Shown here in pieces: positions 46,056-58,323 of a DNA stretch of 64,000 nt. Position numbers and translations under genes: made by a program. Position 1 is the stretch's first letter; each line of letters opens with the position of its first letter. Origin of the DNA: Pyrenopolyporus hunteri (taxonomy: Eukaryota > Ascomycota > Sordariomycetes > Xylariales > Hypoxylaceae); contig CADCXC010000004.1 of assembly GCA_902806595.1 (NCBI GenBank), forward strand, positions 1,736,001 through 1,800,000, read 5' to 3'. The notes under the pieces were generated by a model. That model worked only from the letters and a program-made list of their open reading frames with translations. It was not told where the DNA came from and ran no database searches.

Positions 46056-48451
46056 ATGGCGAGTAGAATAGGGGGGTTTGGCTCAGACGCCAATGGGCCA
46101 TTGAAGAGTAATGGATAATATAGAATCCCATATGTAAGCCTCTGCTCACATTTTACTTAGGTATTATCGAAATCTGGCACGACCGCCGGCCTGCGATACT
46201 GTTTGCGACGACTGCCATTCTAGCCGCCGTGTGGTTGTACATAGAACTGCGCCAGAGACGCAAGGCCGCAGTTATATCGGCGGGATTTGAGCAACGGATC
46301 ACAAAGCCCATCGCAAATAAAAATATTACACCCCCGGAGGAGAGAGTTATTTTACCGAAAGAAAAGGCGAAGGAGTCCACGACAGGACCGCGACGCATCA
46401 AGGGCGAGCTGCGAAGGGCGGATAGCGCACGCAAGAACGCAGAGCCTAATACCCCCATACAGGCCCTGGTGTTCTACTCGTCCCTAACGGGAACTACGGA
46501 GAAGACTGCTAGCGGAATCGCACAGGTCCTCGGGGCCTCGTTAGGAGAACAAGCCCAAGGCTCCGAGAAACGTTTCTTGAATCCTCTAGTCCTGGACTTG
46601 GCGCAGGTTGATTACGACGAATACTTCATCAGCGCACCGAAGCCGGCGGAGAGCGGCGCGCCGGTTGATTACTTCTACCTCCTTCTAGTACCTAGCTACA
46701 ACATCGACTCCATCAACGACAACTTCCTCGAACATTTGAGAGAGACCCATCATGACTTTAGGATCGATACCGCGCCGCTCTCCGGTATATTGGGCTACTC
46801 GGTGTTCGGCCTGGGCGACAGGGAGGGGTGGCCGACAGAGGATGAAGGGTTCTGCTTTCAGGCTAAGGAGGTTGACAAATGGATGGCTAAACTCACAGGC
46901 CGCAAGAGGGCTTTCCCTCTAGGGATGGCGGATACCAAACGGGAGCTGAGGGAACGATTAGACGAATGGACGGATGGAGTCACAGATGTCTTAAAGCATA
47001 TCGCCCGCACAGGAAGTCTCGGGGAGGGCGTACCAGGTAGTGGAGACGCCGTGGAAAGCGAGGACGAATACGGTTCGGGGGATGACGACGAAGAGGCTGA
47101 TATCGACCAGTCGGCGACTACGAAAAAACCGAAGAAGGGGCGTTCAGGAAACATTGACGATGTCGAAGACCTCGGGAGAATCATGAAGGCTTCTCGAGAC
47201 GACTCTGAAAAACCGAACGGCCCTAGAGCGATCGCCGTGGATTTCACGACATACAACAAGAAGTCAACATCAAGGAAACCAATTCAGACTATCAAAGAGA
47301 TGGTACCTAAAGCCTCGCCTACATACGCATCCCTGACTAAGCAGGGGTATACCATCGTAGGGTCGCATTCAGGGGTCAAGATATGCAGATGGACCAAATC
47401 AGCACTACGCGGGCGCGGTTCTTGCTACAAGTTCTCATTCTACGGAATAGCGTCGCATCAGTGCATGGAGACTACACCGTCGCTATCATGCTCCAACAAA
47501 TGCGTCTTTTGCTGGCGACACGGAACGAACCCCGTAGGAACTACATGGCGCTGGGTCGTGGACCCGCCCGAGATGATCTTCGAGGGCGTCAAGGCCGGGC
47601 ACTACCAGAAGATCAAGATGCTACGCGGCATCCCCGGCGTCCGGGCCGAGCGCTTCGCCGAGGCGATGCGCATCCGGCACTGCGCGCTGAGCCTGGTCGG
47701 CGAGCCCATCTTCTACCCGCACATCAACGAGTTCCTCGCGCTGCTGCACGGCGAGCGCATCTCCTCCTTCCTCGTCTGCAACGCGCAGCACCCGGACCAG
47801 CTCGCCGCCCTCAAGGCCGTCACCCAGCTGTACGTGTCCATCGACGCCAGCAACAAGGAGTCCCTGCGCAAGATCGACCGCCCCCTGCACCGCGACTTCT
47901 GGGAGCGCTTCCAGCGCTGCCTGGACATCCTGCGCGAGAAGCGGTTCCGCCAGCGCACCGTCTTCCGACTCACCCTCGTCAAGGGCTTCAACGTCGAGGA
48001 CGAGGTCGAGGGGTACGCCGACCTCGTCGAGAGGGGCCTGCCCTGCTTCGTGGAGATCAAGGGCGTCACGTACTGCGGCACGTCTAGCAGCGCCGGGGCC
48101 GGGCTGAGCATGGCCAACGTGCCCTTCTACGCCGAGGTTACGGAGTTTGTTACCGCGCTGGAGAAGAAGCTGCGCGAGCGCGGCCTGGCGTACGGGATCG
48201 CGGCCGAACACGCGCACAGCTGCTGCGTGCTCATTGCTAGCGAGCGGTTTAGGGTGGACGGCAAGTGGCATACCCGGATTGACTACCAGCGCTTCTTCGA
48301 GCTGCTCGAGGAGAGGGGCGCGGACGGCGAGTGGACGCCGGAGGAGTACATGGGGCCGGAGACGCCCGAGTGGGCGACGTGGGGCAACGGCGGCTTCGAC
48401 CCGCGGGATGTACGAGTCGATCGCAAGGGCAGGAAGATCGAGGCCTCTTAG
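46056..48451 (+). CDS. TYW1: tRNA 4-demethylwyosine synthase (TYW1)
   Basis: The main exon is 46161-48451. The best start is a 7-base first exon at 46056-46062 (ATGGCGA), which joins in frame across a 98-base intron and gives 765 residues. An N-terminal membrane helix (ILFATTAILAAVWLY) precedes a flavodoxin domain (VFYSSLTGTTEKTASG ... SVFGLGDREGW). An acidic linker follows, then the radical-SAM domain with C-x3-C-x2-C in CSNKCVFCWRH at about residues 446-453, and a wyosine-forming C-terminal domain ending near EYMGPETPEWA. TYW1 condenses N1-methylguanosine-37 of tRNA-Phe with pyruvate to make the tricyclic base. The membrane helix fits the ER anchoring of yeast Tyw1. Identity is firm; the first exon is tentative. 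Third-position GC rises sharply from about 47540 to the stop. Confidence 0.93.
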
Positions 48452-48495
48452 GTTAGGTTAGGTACGGTACCTAGATAGGTAGGTAGGTAGGTAGA
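48449..48495. repeat. TTAGG / TAGG repeat at the TYW1 stop
   Basis: TTAGGTTAGGTTAGG runs into a GGTACC core and then TAGG units. The first base triplet overlaps the TYW1 stop codon, so the repeat directly abuts coding sequence. Confidence 0.85.
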
Positions 48496-49041
48496 TATAG
48501 GTCTTATCACGGTTAGATAGGGAAAGAAAAGCGTTATGCTTTTTTATACATGAAGCGTGAGCAACGGAATAGTAGAAAGAGAATCATGGTCCGTCGTTTG
48601 TCTATACCAGCCACCAGACATTATCGTGATGATGATGATGAAGAGATGAAAAAGAAGAAGAAAGAAAAAAATGTACAGTGAAGCCGCCCTTAATCTATCG
48701 GAACGGGCCGGGAAAGCATGCGGCCAGCATGCAGAGCTACCTAGCTATAGCTAGCCGACCAGGATCATTTATCATACAAGGTATCCGTCTGCGTAGTACC
48801 CAGGGAGTCGCCCCCTCTCGATCGCGCGGACCACCAATGCTCAGGGCTTTTCTTTCTCGTAGGGGCGCCAAATGTAACCAACCTTTTTAGAAGGGGGGGA
48901 AGGGGGGGTTTGAACAGGAGTAAGTCCGTTTCGCCAATTGTTTCCGTTGGGGAGAGTGGAGGGAGGAGGTGCTGTCGCCGGCGAACAGAGAGGGGGGGAG
49001 GAGGATGGAGAAGACTGCTAGAGCCCCGTCCCGTCCTCGCC
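48452..49041. other. Convergent spacer between TYW1 and TOM20
   Basis: Contains the TAGG array, a GATGATGATGATGA tract near 48627, purine-rich runs (48650-48670, 48890-48910, 48950-49010) and both presumed polyadenylation regions. No gene was found. Confidence 0.6.
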
Positions 49042-49882
49042 CTAGTCTAAACCGGCGCTGGGCAGATCGGACAGGTTGATGCCGCTGCCAAGGTCGAGGT
49101 TCTTGTCGTATGCGATCATCTCGGCTAGAACGTCCAGTACTCGCTGGTGATTGGGCATTGAAGGTTAGCGGGGTGCTTTTGGTCCGCGGTGCGCGTTTGT
49201 GAGGTAGATCAGCTTACCTTGTCCACGGTCTTGTCGTAAATAGAGATCAAGTCTCCTGGAGTCGGGTACACCTTGAGGGCCTTGTAGAAGGCTAGGGCGG
49301 CTTCCGTCGTGCTGGATGCTGTAGATTCATCCCATGTTAGCGCTCGTTGTCCTGGAGCCGAGCTCTGCCCAACCTCCTCTTTCTGGATTTTGTCTCGACG
49401 ACGATGTTGTCCTCCATTCGCCCTACGGCACGCGCCGATATATATAGATGCGACTTACGATCGGCTGCTAGGAGTTCTCCCTTCTGGACGTGGTCCATGA
49501 AGAACTGCTCCTTCTCGTTGACACCGGTTGGGAACCCCTCCTCCGCAGCTTGGTCAACGGCCTTCTGGATATCCTTGCGCTTCTGTTTCGTCTGCGCAAC
49601 AGCCTCCTCCCGCTCTGCGCGCGCTTGTCTTCGCTCTTCTCTTCGCAGATTTCGTCGGAAGTTGGGGTCTGCTCGACGTTGGTAGTCGAAGTAGATTGCA
49701 TAGGCTGTTGAAGGACGTATTAGTTACTTTAAGCTAGAGAAGAGCGGGCAGCAATGAAAAAAGTGGAAGCTTCGTTTATACTAGTATGGAATGTGGGAGT
49801 AGTATGAGGAGGATGCCGTACCTAGTATGCCTGTCGCAGCCGTGGCGGCGGATATCGTCAGTACGGTACTTGGTTGGACCAT
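49042..49882 (-). CDS. tom20: Mitochondrial import receptor subunit Tom20
   Basis: There are four exons (49882-49822, 49704-49459, 49318-49218, 49143-49042) encoding 169 residues. An N-terminal transmembrane anchor ([20 protein letters not shown]) is followed directly by [14 protein letters not shown], the signature region of fungal Tom20. A charged helical linker and the TPR-like receptor domain come next ([54 protein letters not shown]). Tom20 sits in the mitochondrial outer membrane and recognises presequences for the TOM complex. All three introns (117, 140 and 74 bases) close in phase and restore conserved sequence. It is transcribed away from EXO84. Confidence 0.93.
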
Positions 49883-50697
49883 CTTGGCTGGATGTGACGA
49901 TGGGGAAACGAGTTTGGGGGGGCGTCAATTAACTGGGCCAGCGTGCGGCAAGAATAACCAAATGATGGGAAGAAAGATATACAAAGGTATATCTACCTAT
50001 ATTACACTTGTTTGCCTATGCGACGCAGAATGCCGAAGCTCGGGGTACGGGTGCTTCGTACAAGAGGTCTTTGAGGGACAGTGACTTTTCAAAGTAACCT
50101 GCAGCATGTAATTTTTTTTCAATCAACTTAGTACCTTACCATCGATACGTGACGTGCAATCGCGGTTCAGCCTCGGATCCTTGCTATCGAGGAATTCGGC
50201 AACTACGCTAAACCTTAACAGGAGCTAGCTTGTCCGCCACCAAATAAATCCGGCCGATAGGTACTTCCACCATCCATCCAAAGTTGACGGACCCCGAGGC
50301 CATCTGATGCCATTCATATAAAAAGCATTACATAAGGTACCTAATACCTTAGGTACTTAGCGGGGGAAGATGCATAGGTAGGTACCTAGGTACCTAGGTA
50401 GTTAGGTACATCGATACCATGCATACAATTCGACATGAAGCAATTGAGTGAGTGTCCGTGCTCATCCACGCCGCGTTCATCTTTACATACACTTTCACGA
50501 ACCTCAATTAACCGTCCAAGCGATCTGAAAATAACACCGTCAATTTATACATATTTGCCAGTCGTTGCTTGCTATGATGTGCCTTGATTAAGCATTGCCT
50601 TTAATCGTGTCTCTAATTCAGCTATACCCACGAACCCTCCCTACTTAATTACCTTCACTCCTCCTCTCCCGACTTGGTTCTGTTCTAGACCCCCGAT
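49883..50697. other. Divergent promoter region of TOM20 and EXO84
   Basis: No gene is supported. It contains a dense TAGGTACCTAGG block at 50374-50408 near the middle. The EXO84-proximal part is C/T-rich. Confidence 0.6.
50374..50408. repeat. TAGGTACCTAGGTACCTAGG repeat
   Basis: Two overlapping palindromic TAGGTACCTA cores in tandem, between divergently transcribed genes. Confidence 0.85.
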
Positions 50698-52859
50698 ATG
50701 TCTTCGCTTCGTAGCGGTCCTAAGAGGAAAAACCGCCCTACTATCAGCGCACCCCGTCAGATCTCGGACCCCATCCCGAATGATGGCGTTCCTGTACCTC
50801 GCAGCTCTGGAGGGAAGATTGGCCCTACTAATCAGCCACCACCACCTCGACAGCGACAACCACCTGCAACAGGTGGAAAAGTGGGTTGACACGATCCTAG
50901 TTCTGGCCCTTCTTCCCTTTTGCTAATTGCTCCTCTTTAGACCGGTGACCTTGTCAAACGACGTTATTCCACCCGTTTTAACAACCTTCCCGCGGATTTC
51001 GACCCGAGTGCCCCCCCGATTCCTTCGGTGCCTACCTTCGATATATCTAAGTATGACCAGCCGGCTCCACGATCACGGCCACCTCCGTCGCGCGATGGAG
51101 GTGCAGGTTCTTCCGGCCCCTCTAGGGGTGCGCCGCCGACCGTAGACCCGAAGGCGCTCCGAGATCCGAGACTCGTCCCTGATCAATATGTTGCCAATAT
51201 CCTAAGCGAGGCTACCGAGGATGAGATCCGGGATTACGAAATTGCGTTGCGCAAGTTGAAGAATAGGGCCTCGGCGGATCTACAACAAAATGTTTACCAA
51301 AATAGGGCGCAGTTCATCAAGATTAGCAAAGAGGCCGAGAAGCTGAAGTCGGAGATGCGCACTTTGCGCAACTTGTTTAAGGAATTAGCTACCAATACAA
51401 ACGCGCTCAGAGCTGCTTCCAGCAACCACAATAACTCTATGAATGGGGAGTTTTCAACCGGCCTCAGCAAGAGAGATAAACGCAGTTCGGTAGCGGATAG
51501 GACGGCCCTATGGAATTCCCAGATGCAGGCTCTATACAAGAACGTCGAGGGCTCCCAGAAGTTCCTACCTAACATGTTGGGCAGACATGTTATTCAGGAT
51601 GCCGGGCCTTGGATCGAGCTCGATAACGCGACGTACAGGTCGAGGCGGTCTATGCAGCTGTTTCTCCTGAACGACCACCTTCTCGTCGCTTCGCGGAAGA
51701 AACGTAAGACGGACAACCCGAACGACATGCGCGGTCCAGCTACGAAGCTAGTGGCGGATCGCTGCTGGCCCCTATTGGATATCGAAATTGTCGACATGGC
51801 TACGAATACGGAACAATTTAGTGGCAGGAACAAGCTTGCGGACGCCATCATGGTCCGAGGTGTAGGCCAGGAGTCATTCATCTATAGGACAGAGAAGCCT
51901 GAGGACCCCGAGAAGACAACCTTGATATTAAACATCCGAAAGGCAGTCGAGGAGCTACGGAAGGGCCTACAGTCCGAGATGGAAGCCAACAATAAGGCGA
52001 AAGAGACCATTAATTATTTTGCTTCCCGAGATCCGGGCTTGTTGCAAAAGACGGAGCTGCTCGAGACGCTCTCGGACATCAAGGACATGCTGATCGAGGT
52101 GGACGGGAAGCAACAGAACCTCCGGTGGGTTGAGGGTCAGATGGATGAGCTCGATATCGACATCGCGCTTCAGAAATTCGATCTAGCAGTCGATCGCGTC
52201 GAGAAGATGCAGAAGCTGGCCCGCGGACTGAAGAATAATTTGATTGCCCAAGACTTCATCGACTTTAAGATCGAGGAGAGATGCTCGAGGTTAGCTGGAC
52301 TGATCATACGAGAGCTCGTCGATGCACACAGCCAGCCGCTCAAAGCGAAGCGCAATGTCGAGTGGCTCAACAGATTAGGCTTCGAGGACCGCGCGAGAGA
52401 TGCGTATCTCAAGGCCCGTAGCGACTTGATTCAAAAGCGCTCGAGGTATGCTTCTAAACCGATTTCCGTTGGGGTGGTTTACGTAGGGTATGTGTACTAA
52501 TCTGGCACAGGCAATGCATCTTCCAAGGCGATCTCCACCTCTATATCTGGCAGATCTCGTTCGTATACTTCAGCATCATCAGAAATACCGTGAACTGCTT
52601 TCAAAGCTGCTTCCCTCAGACGATGATGAGCGCTTGCGTGAAATGGGCCAAGGAGGAGGTGGACGCGTTCAACGTGATCTTGGCCAGGCAGCTGAGCAGC
52701 ACGGAGAAGGATGGAGCAGTGTGGAAGCAATGCATGGACAGAGCTAAGACTCATGCCAAGATGCTCTCAGAAGTGCAGCTGGACTTCGGAGATCTGGTGG
52801 GCAGAGATGTGTCTCAAGGCACAAAATCTAAGGGCCCAGTCGGACTCGGATTAGCATAG
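50698..52859 (+). CDS. exo84: Exocyst complex component Exo84
   Basis: There are three exons (50698-50880, 50941-52445, 52511-52859) encoding 678 residues. A Pro-rich disordered N-terminus includes TGDLVKRRYSTRF. A coiled-coil, Vps51/Exo84-type segment follows at about 140-205 (VPDQYVANILSEATEDEI ... SKEAEKLKSEMRTLR). A PH domain lies at about 272-400 (GRHVIQDAGPWIELDNATY, MQLFLLNDHLLVASRKKRK). C-terminal helical rods continue into exon 3 (IFQGDLHLYIWQISFVYFS). Exo84 is one of eight subunits tethering secretory vesicles to the plasma membrane at growing tips. Intron 2 has a TACTAATC branch site and restores KRSRQCIF. The length fits fungal orthologues. Confidence 0.93.
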
Positions 52860-54023
52860 TAGTTCTGCTGTGCTTTTAAATACCTCCTAGTTTGGACTCC
52901 CGCTTGGCGAGGGGAAATGTGTATATGATTTGAACATAGGTACCTACCTACCTACCACATATCTATTATTAGCCGAGTTTCCCGGTGAAATACAGAATGC
53001 GTGGAGGCTGGCAAAAGATCCATCTGATGTCGAAGTCGGAGAGGCCTGATATGGGCTGTACCCAGGATACCCAAGTTAATAGCCAGGTACCCATGCAGTC
53101 GATAAACACGGTACCTATGTATATACCTAGGTACTTAACGTCACCTACAACTTATAATACCTATAAAACAAGACCTATGCTATGAGTGGGCAGTGGAAGA
53201 GGGGTCTGGGTTAAAGGAAAGAGCCTCACTTTCAGACGATTGACGTAAGATGGTACATGTATAGGTACATACGTACAGGTAGTATTTACATGGCGTATCT
53301 GCTGCACGGAGCCCATTGGATTCATCCGGCACGTCTAGGTACCTAGGTACATGGTCGTGGGCTAAGAAGAACCTTCCACTGAGGAGGTACATGTACCTAT
53401 TGTGCAATACGTTGGATCAGGTACCAATCATCCCTTGGAAAAGTCCGACCGGATTCTGCTATCATCAAACAAGGAAGATTTTGAAAAATCCTACATCGTA
53501 ATCACCCCCCGTAACTCTTCAACAATATCTGCCCCCTTCAACCCACCAGGACGCCCCGTAAACGCGCCCGAACCATTTTCGAATGACGACGGAAGCAAAG
53601 GGCGATCGAGTGAAGGACTAGCTACCTACCTACCTATCTAAAAGCCTATACATATTGGGCGAGCTTACGATTAATAACTTATTTGTACTCTTCTCCCTCC
53701 TTCCCCCCAGCCCCATAAGGTAAACCTTAACCCATAACATTGTGATACCCTTTCCTAGCCCCACCTGCCAAATCGCCGCCCACTTCAAACGAGAGAGAGC
53801 CATCGCACTTTGCTCCGTTGCCGCCTCAAAACGTCATCCCGAGCCAGTCACTTCCCCGACAGCGTCGATTCTAGAATTCTGCAACTCTACAACTCCGTAA
53901 CTCTGCGGCTCGATCCAGACTTTGCAAACCAAACGCGCGATACTACGGCCGGAAAACTTGATACGATACCAGTACTCTTAGCCTAACCCCCTTGCGACCT
54001 AATATCGGTGCCCGCCTGTCATC
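52860..54023. other. Intergenic spacer upstream of the PP2A gene
   Basis: TAGGTACCTA-family repeats occur at 52936-52956, 53095-53140, 53330-53355 and 53622-53640. From about 53690 the sequence is C/T-rich and forms the probable promoter and leader. No gene was found. Confidence 0.6.
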
Positions 54024-55428
<1,405 letters not shown>

Positions 55429-56446
55429 GCGACGGCCGAATCTTAATGTCACGCGTTGGACATGCGTGCATGCAAGGTTAAAAGGTGTCCGGAAGTTACG
55501 TTGAGCCTAGATCGCCGTACTCATGCTCTTACCGAAAACCAGAAAGCGATCTACGAGCGTGGCCGCACCAGACGCGATACATATCTAGTATATAAGCCGC
55601 AAACAACCTCAAATTTGGACGGCTTTCCACTAAGCCGGCGCTGGTGTGGCTGGTGCAGCCAAGGGCATCTGACGTGGGACTGTTGAATCCTGGTCACGAT
55701 GCCGCAGGAGCCCATCCTCCAATTGGGTGGGACATGTTATCAAGCAGCTCAAGGCAATATAGATGTCTGAGCGTTGTATTTCTCGCGAGTGAAAAGGGAA
55801 AGATACTTTATTAACGAGACCTGATGGCTTTGATACCGCTATGTGCTTCTTTATTCACAAGTGATTCGACCGAGGTGATATTCGGGGGTGCAACTAATGA
55901 TTTAGACGCGAATTCATCAAACGATGAGAATGAGCTTATACCACGAGTATATCCCAAGTGGGAATTAAAGCCTTCTATGCCATATCCTACTAAGTAATGA
56001 TAGGTAGCGCGTATTCGCAAGCGTGAGGTTGTCCAGTTCCTGGCCCCATCGCCTACCATGGATTGACAATGTTTATACACCATCAATTAGTCGGGCGGCG
56101 CCCCTTTAATCTCCAAATTACCTAGCATCGAGACATATTGGCTTGTAGTTTCTAACAAGCAGCTGTTTTTAAGTACTTCGTATTATTAGATTCGCGATAT
56201 CAAGTGGTATACAGAACTCCTAAGCCATCTTTTATGTAATAGCCTCCTTCACCCCTCCTCCTAATCCCCTTTTCTGACTTCATGTTTTGTGCCGCAGCAG
56301 GTTGTTGCTAAGGGTATAGAAATAGAAACGAATGGAAGAGCAATCTGTTGAACCATTCCATTTCGAGTTGTGTTCGAACTCTCCGCCCTTCGTACTCTCT
56401 TCTGAGAGTCCCTCCAACCGCACAATGCAGCTAATTAACCGACTAG
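55429..56446. other. Convergent spacer between the PP2A and DUF3112 genes
   Basis: AT-rich 3' flanks. A short plus-strand open frame (55456-55686) encodes a Trp/Cys-rich end but has no support as a gene. Confidence 0.55.
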
Positions 56447-58323
56447 CTACAGCGTCCGCGCTCGTCCTGACTGTTGATTGGAAATATAGCTCACTCTGCC
56501 GCCACACCCGATACTCCTGTGGCTATTCCTACCAATGCCGCCGCCGCCGCTGTTAATACCACTACCATCGTCATTGTCACCACTTCCCCCACTCCCCCCT
56601 ATCCTACTACTACTGATGGCGGTGGCGGTAGCGCTGCTATTATCAGCAGTACCGCTGCTGCTGCCGCTGCCACTCCTTCCCACCGGACTTTCGCCCGCCG
56701 ACTCGTGCTTTTCCGTTTCGACCTCATGGTTATCTAGCGCCCACGACGCCAACAGCGTCGCGCTCAGGAGCTCTAAGTCCAAGTCCAGCGCGGGCAGGAT
56801 CGGCGGGCCCAGGTGTGCTGGGTCGGGCGGGCTAATCCCGTCTCCCTCTCCGGCTCCGGCCCCTTCGCTGTTGATGCGCATCCGCAGCATGATGCTTCGC
56901 CGTCTACAGGCTCGGATCCCGCGCTGCAAGGGCCTGGGGGCCGGTTGCAGCCGCTGCGGCTGGGATGAAGATAGGGGCCGGGAGGGAGGTGGTGAGGAGG
57001 GCGGAGTCGAGGGCATGGCGGACAGCGGCCAGTGCTGTTTGCGGTCGAAGCTGCCGCTCGTTGCTGGGCTCGCGCGCGCCACCGTGTTGGAGGAGTCGGT
57101 GTGGCACGGGTTCGTGTAGCGATGGGATTGCGAGGATGACGGGGAGGGTGTCATGGATGTTCTCGGCGTCGTGTCCGTCTGGGGAGGGGGAGTAGTAGGG
57201 GAAGCGGGGATAGGAGAGAGGGACGGCCGCATCATGGTTGTGGGCCTAGGGCTCCCCATGATAGGAAACTTGCAAACGAGGTTGCTCTTAGAAGTGGACT
57301 GCGGAGACGGCATAATGGCCGAGTAGTCCCCCGGCCCCTGGGCGCCGTCCGGCACGATGAACCGGCGGTCGAAGCGCGCGAGCAGGTACGCCGTGGACAC
57401 GACGAGGTCGGTAACGAAGTTGAACCCGTAGTAGCACGCGCGGCTATGGAACCACGCCGGGTCCGAGGCCGGGCGCGCGTCGAAGTTGACGCCGACGCGG
57501 AACGCGGCGCCCAGCGTGGCCACGAGCGACGCGAAGACCAGCAGGCCGACCTTGGCGCGCCAGCGGCCCGCGCCGAACTTCTCGACCTTGCGCGCGTGCA
57601 GCCCGAGCCGGAGGCGTCCGACGTGCCGGGCGGCCAGCGCCAGGCCGACCACGGGCACGGGCAGGAAGGCCAGGAAAGCGAGGTACAGACCGGCGAAGAG
57701 CTGGACGGCGCGGTCGGCGCGGCGCGCGCGCTCGCCGAGCGCGAAGAAGCCGTGCACGGTGCCGACGACGGCCATGACCAGGCAGCAGACGACGCACGCG
57801 ATGAGGAACCAGACGACGGCGGAGGTGCCGCGGTGCCAGCCGAGGCGCGGGTGGTAGGCGCGCAGCACGCGCTGGGCGAAGAACAGGTTGACGACGAAGA
57901 TGAGGACGGACCCGCACTGCGTCATGACGCTCGCCGCGATCACGGCGTCGACGGTGCGCGGGTACGAGGCCCAGACGACGCGCGCGGCGAGCGAGACCCC
58001 GCGCAGCAGGCACAGCGCGAAGAGCATGCCCGAGAAGACGAAGCGCAGGTTGCGCGCCCGGTTGATCCGCAGGATCGCCATGTGCGCCGCCGCCGAGAGC
58101 AGGAAGAGCAGCAGCAGGACGACGGCGATCGGGTCGTCGATCTCCGGCGACGGCTCCCCGCCTACGATGGCCATTTCGGGGGGGTAGGGAGGGCCTTTGG
58201 GCGAGGTTTGCTGGGTCGACGATGTTAGTGTGGGTTGGAGTGAGCGGCATTTCACGACGGCTTACTTGACTTGGGCCAGGCCCGTTCCCGTGGGGAGCTG
58301 GAGCCGTCCAGTTCCCCGTCATG
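56447..58323 (-). CDS. Seven-helix membrane protein of the DUF3112 type
   Basis: There are two exons (58323-58267, 58210-56447) encoding 606 residues. Exon 1 supplies an extracellular N-terminus with one N-glycosylation site (MTGNWTAPAPHGNG). The 56-base intron restores QTSPKGPPYPPEMAIVGG, typical of this fungal family. Seven hydrophobic helices follow between about residues 45 and 310, starting with IAVVLLLLFLLSAAAHMAIL. The core ends with FDRRFIVPDGAQGPGDYS. A disordered tail of about 290 residues is rich in Ser, Pro and Gly. The family is fungus-specific and sometimes annotated as receptor-like; no ligand or activity is known to me. The helical core (57330-58170) is extremely GC-rich, the tail much less so. 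The C-terminal 60 residues are low-complexity Ser/Gly, and the stop could shift if an unseen intron exists there. Confidence 0.75.

Noticed and set aside
46120..46160. Alternative TYW1 intron beginning at GTAAGCC (46134)
   Set aside because: It would be only 27 bases long and gives the wrong phase.
47383..48087. Arg/Ala-rich open frame inside TYW1
   Set aside because: An out-of-frame reading of the GC-rich TYW1 half; the TYW1 frame carries the conserved motifs.
48449..48465. TTAGGTTAGG run suggesting telomere-like repeats
   Set aside because: The unit is TTAGG, not TTAGGG, has only about three copies and grades into the dispersed TAGG family.
55456..55686. Short Cys/Trp-containing open frame downstream of the PP2A gene
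   Set aside because: It lies in the 3' flank, is unconserved in appearance, and only superficially resembles a zinc knuckle.
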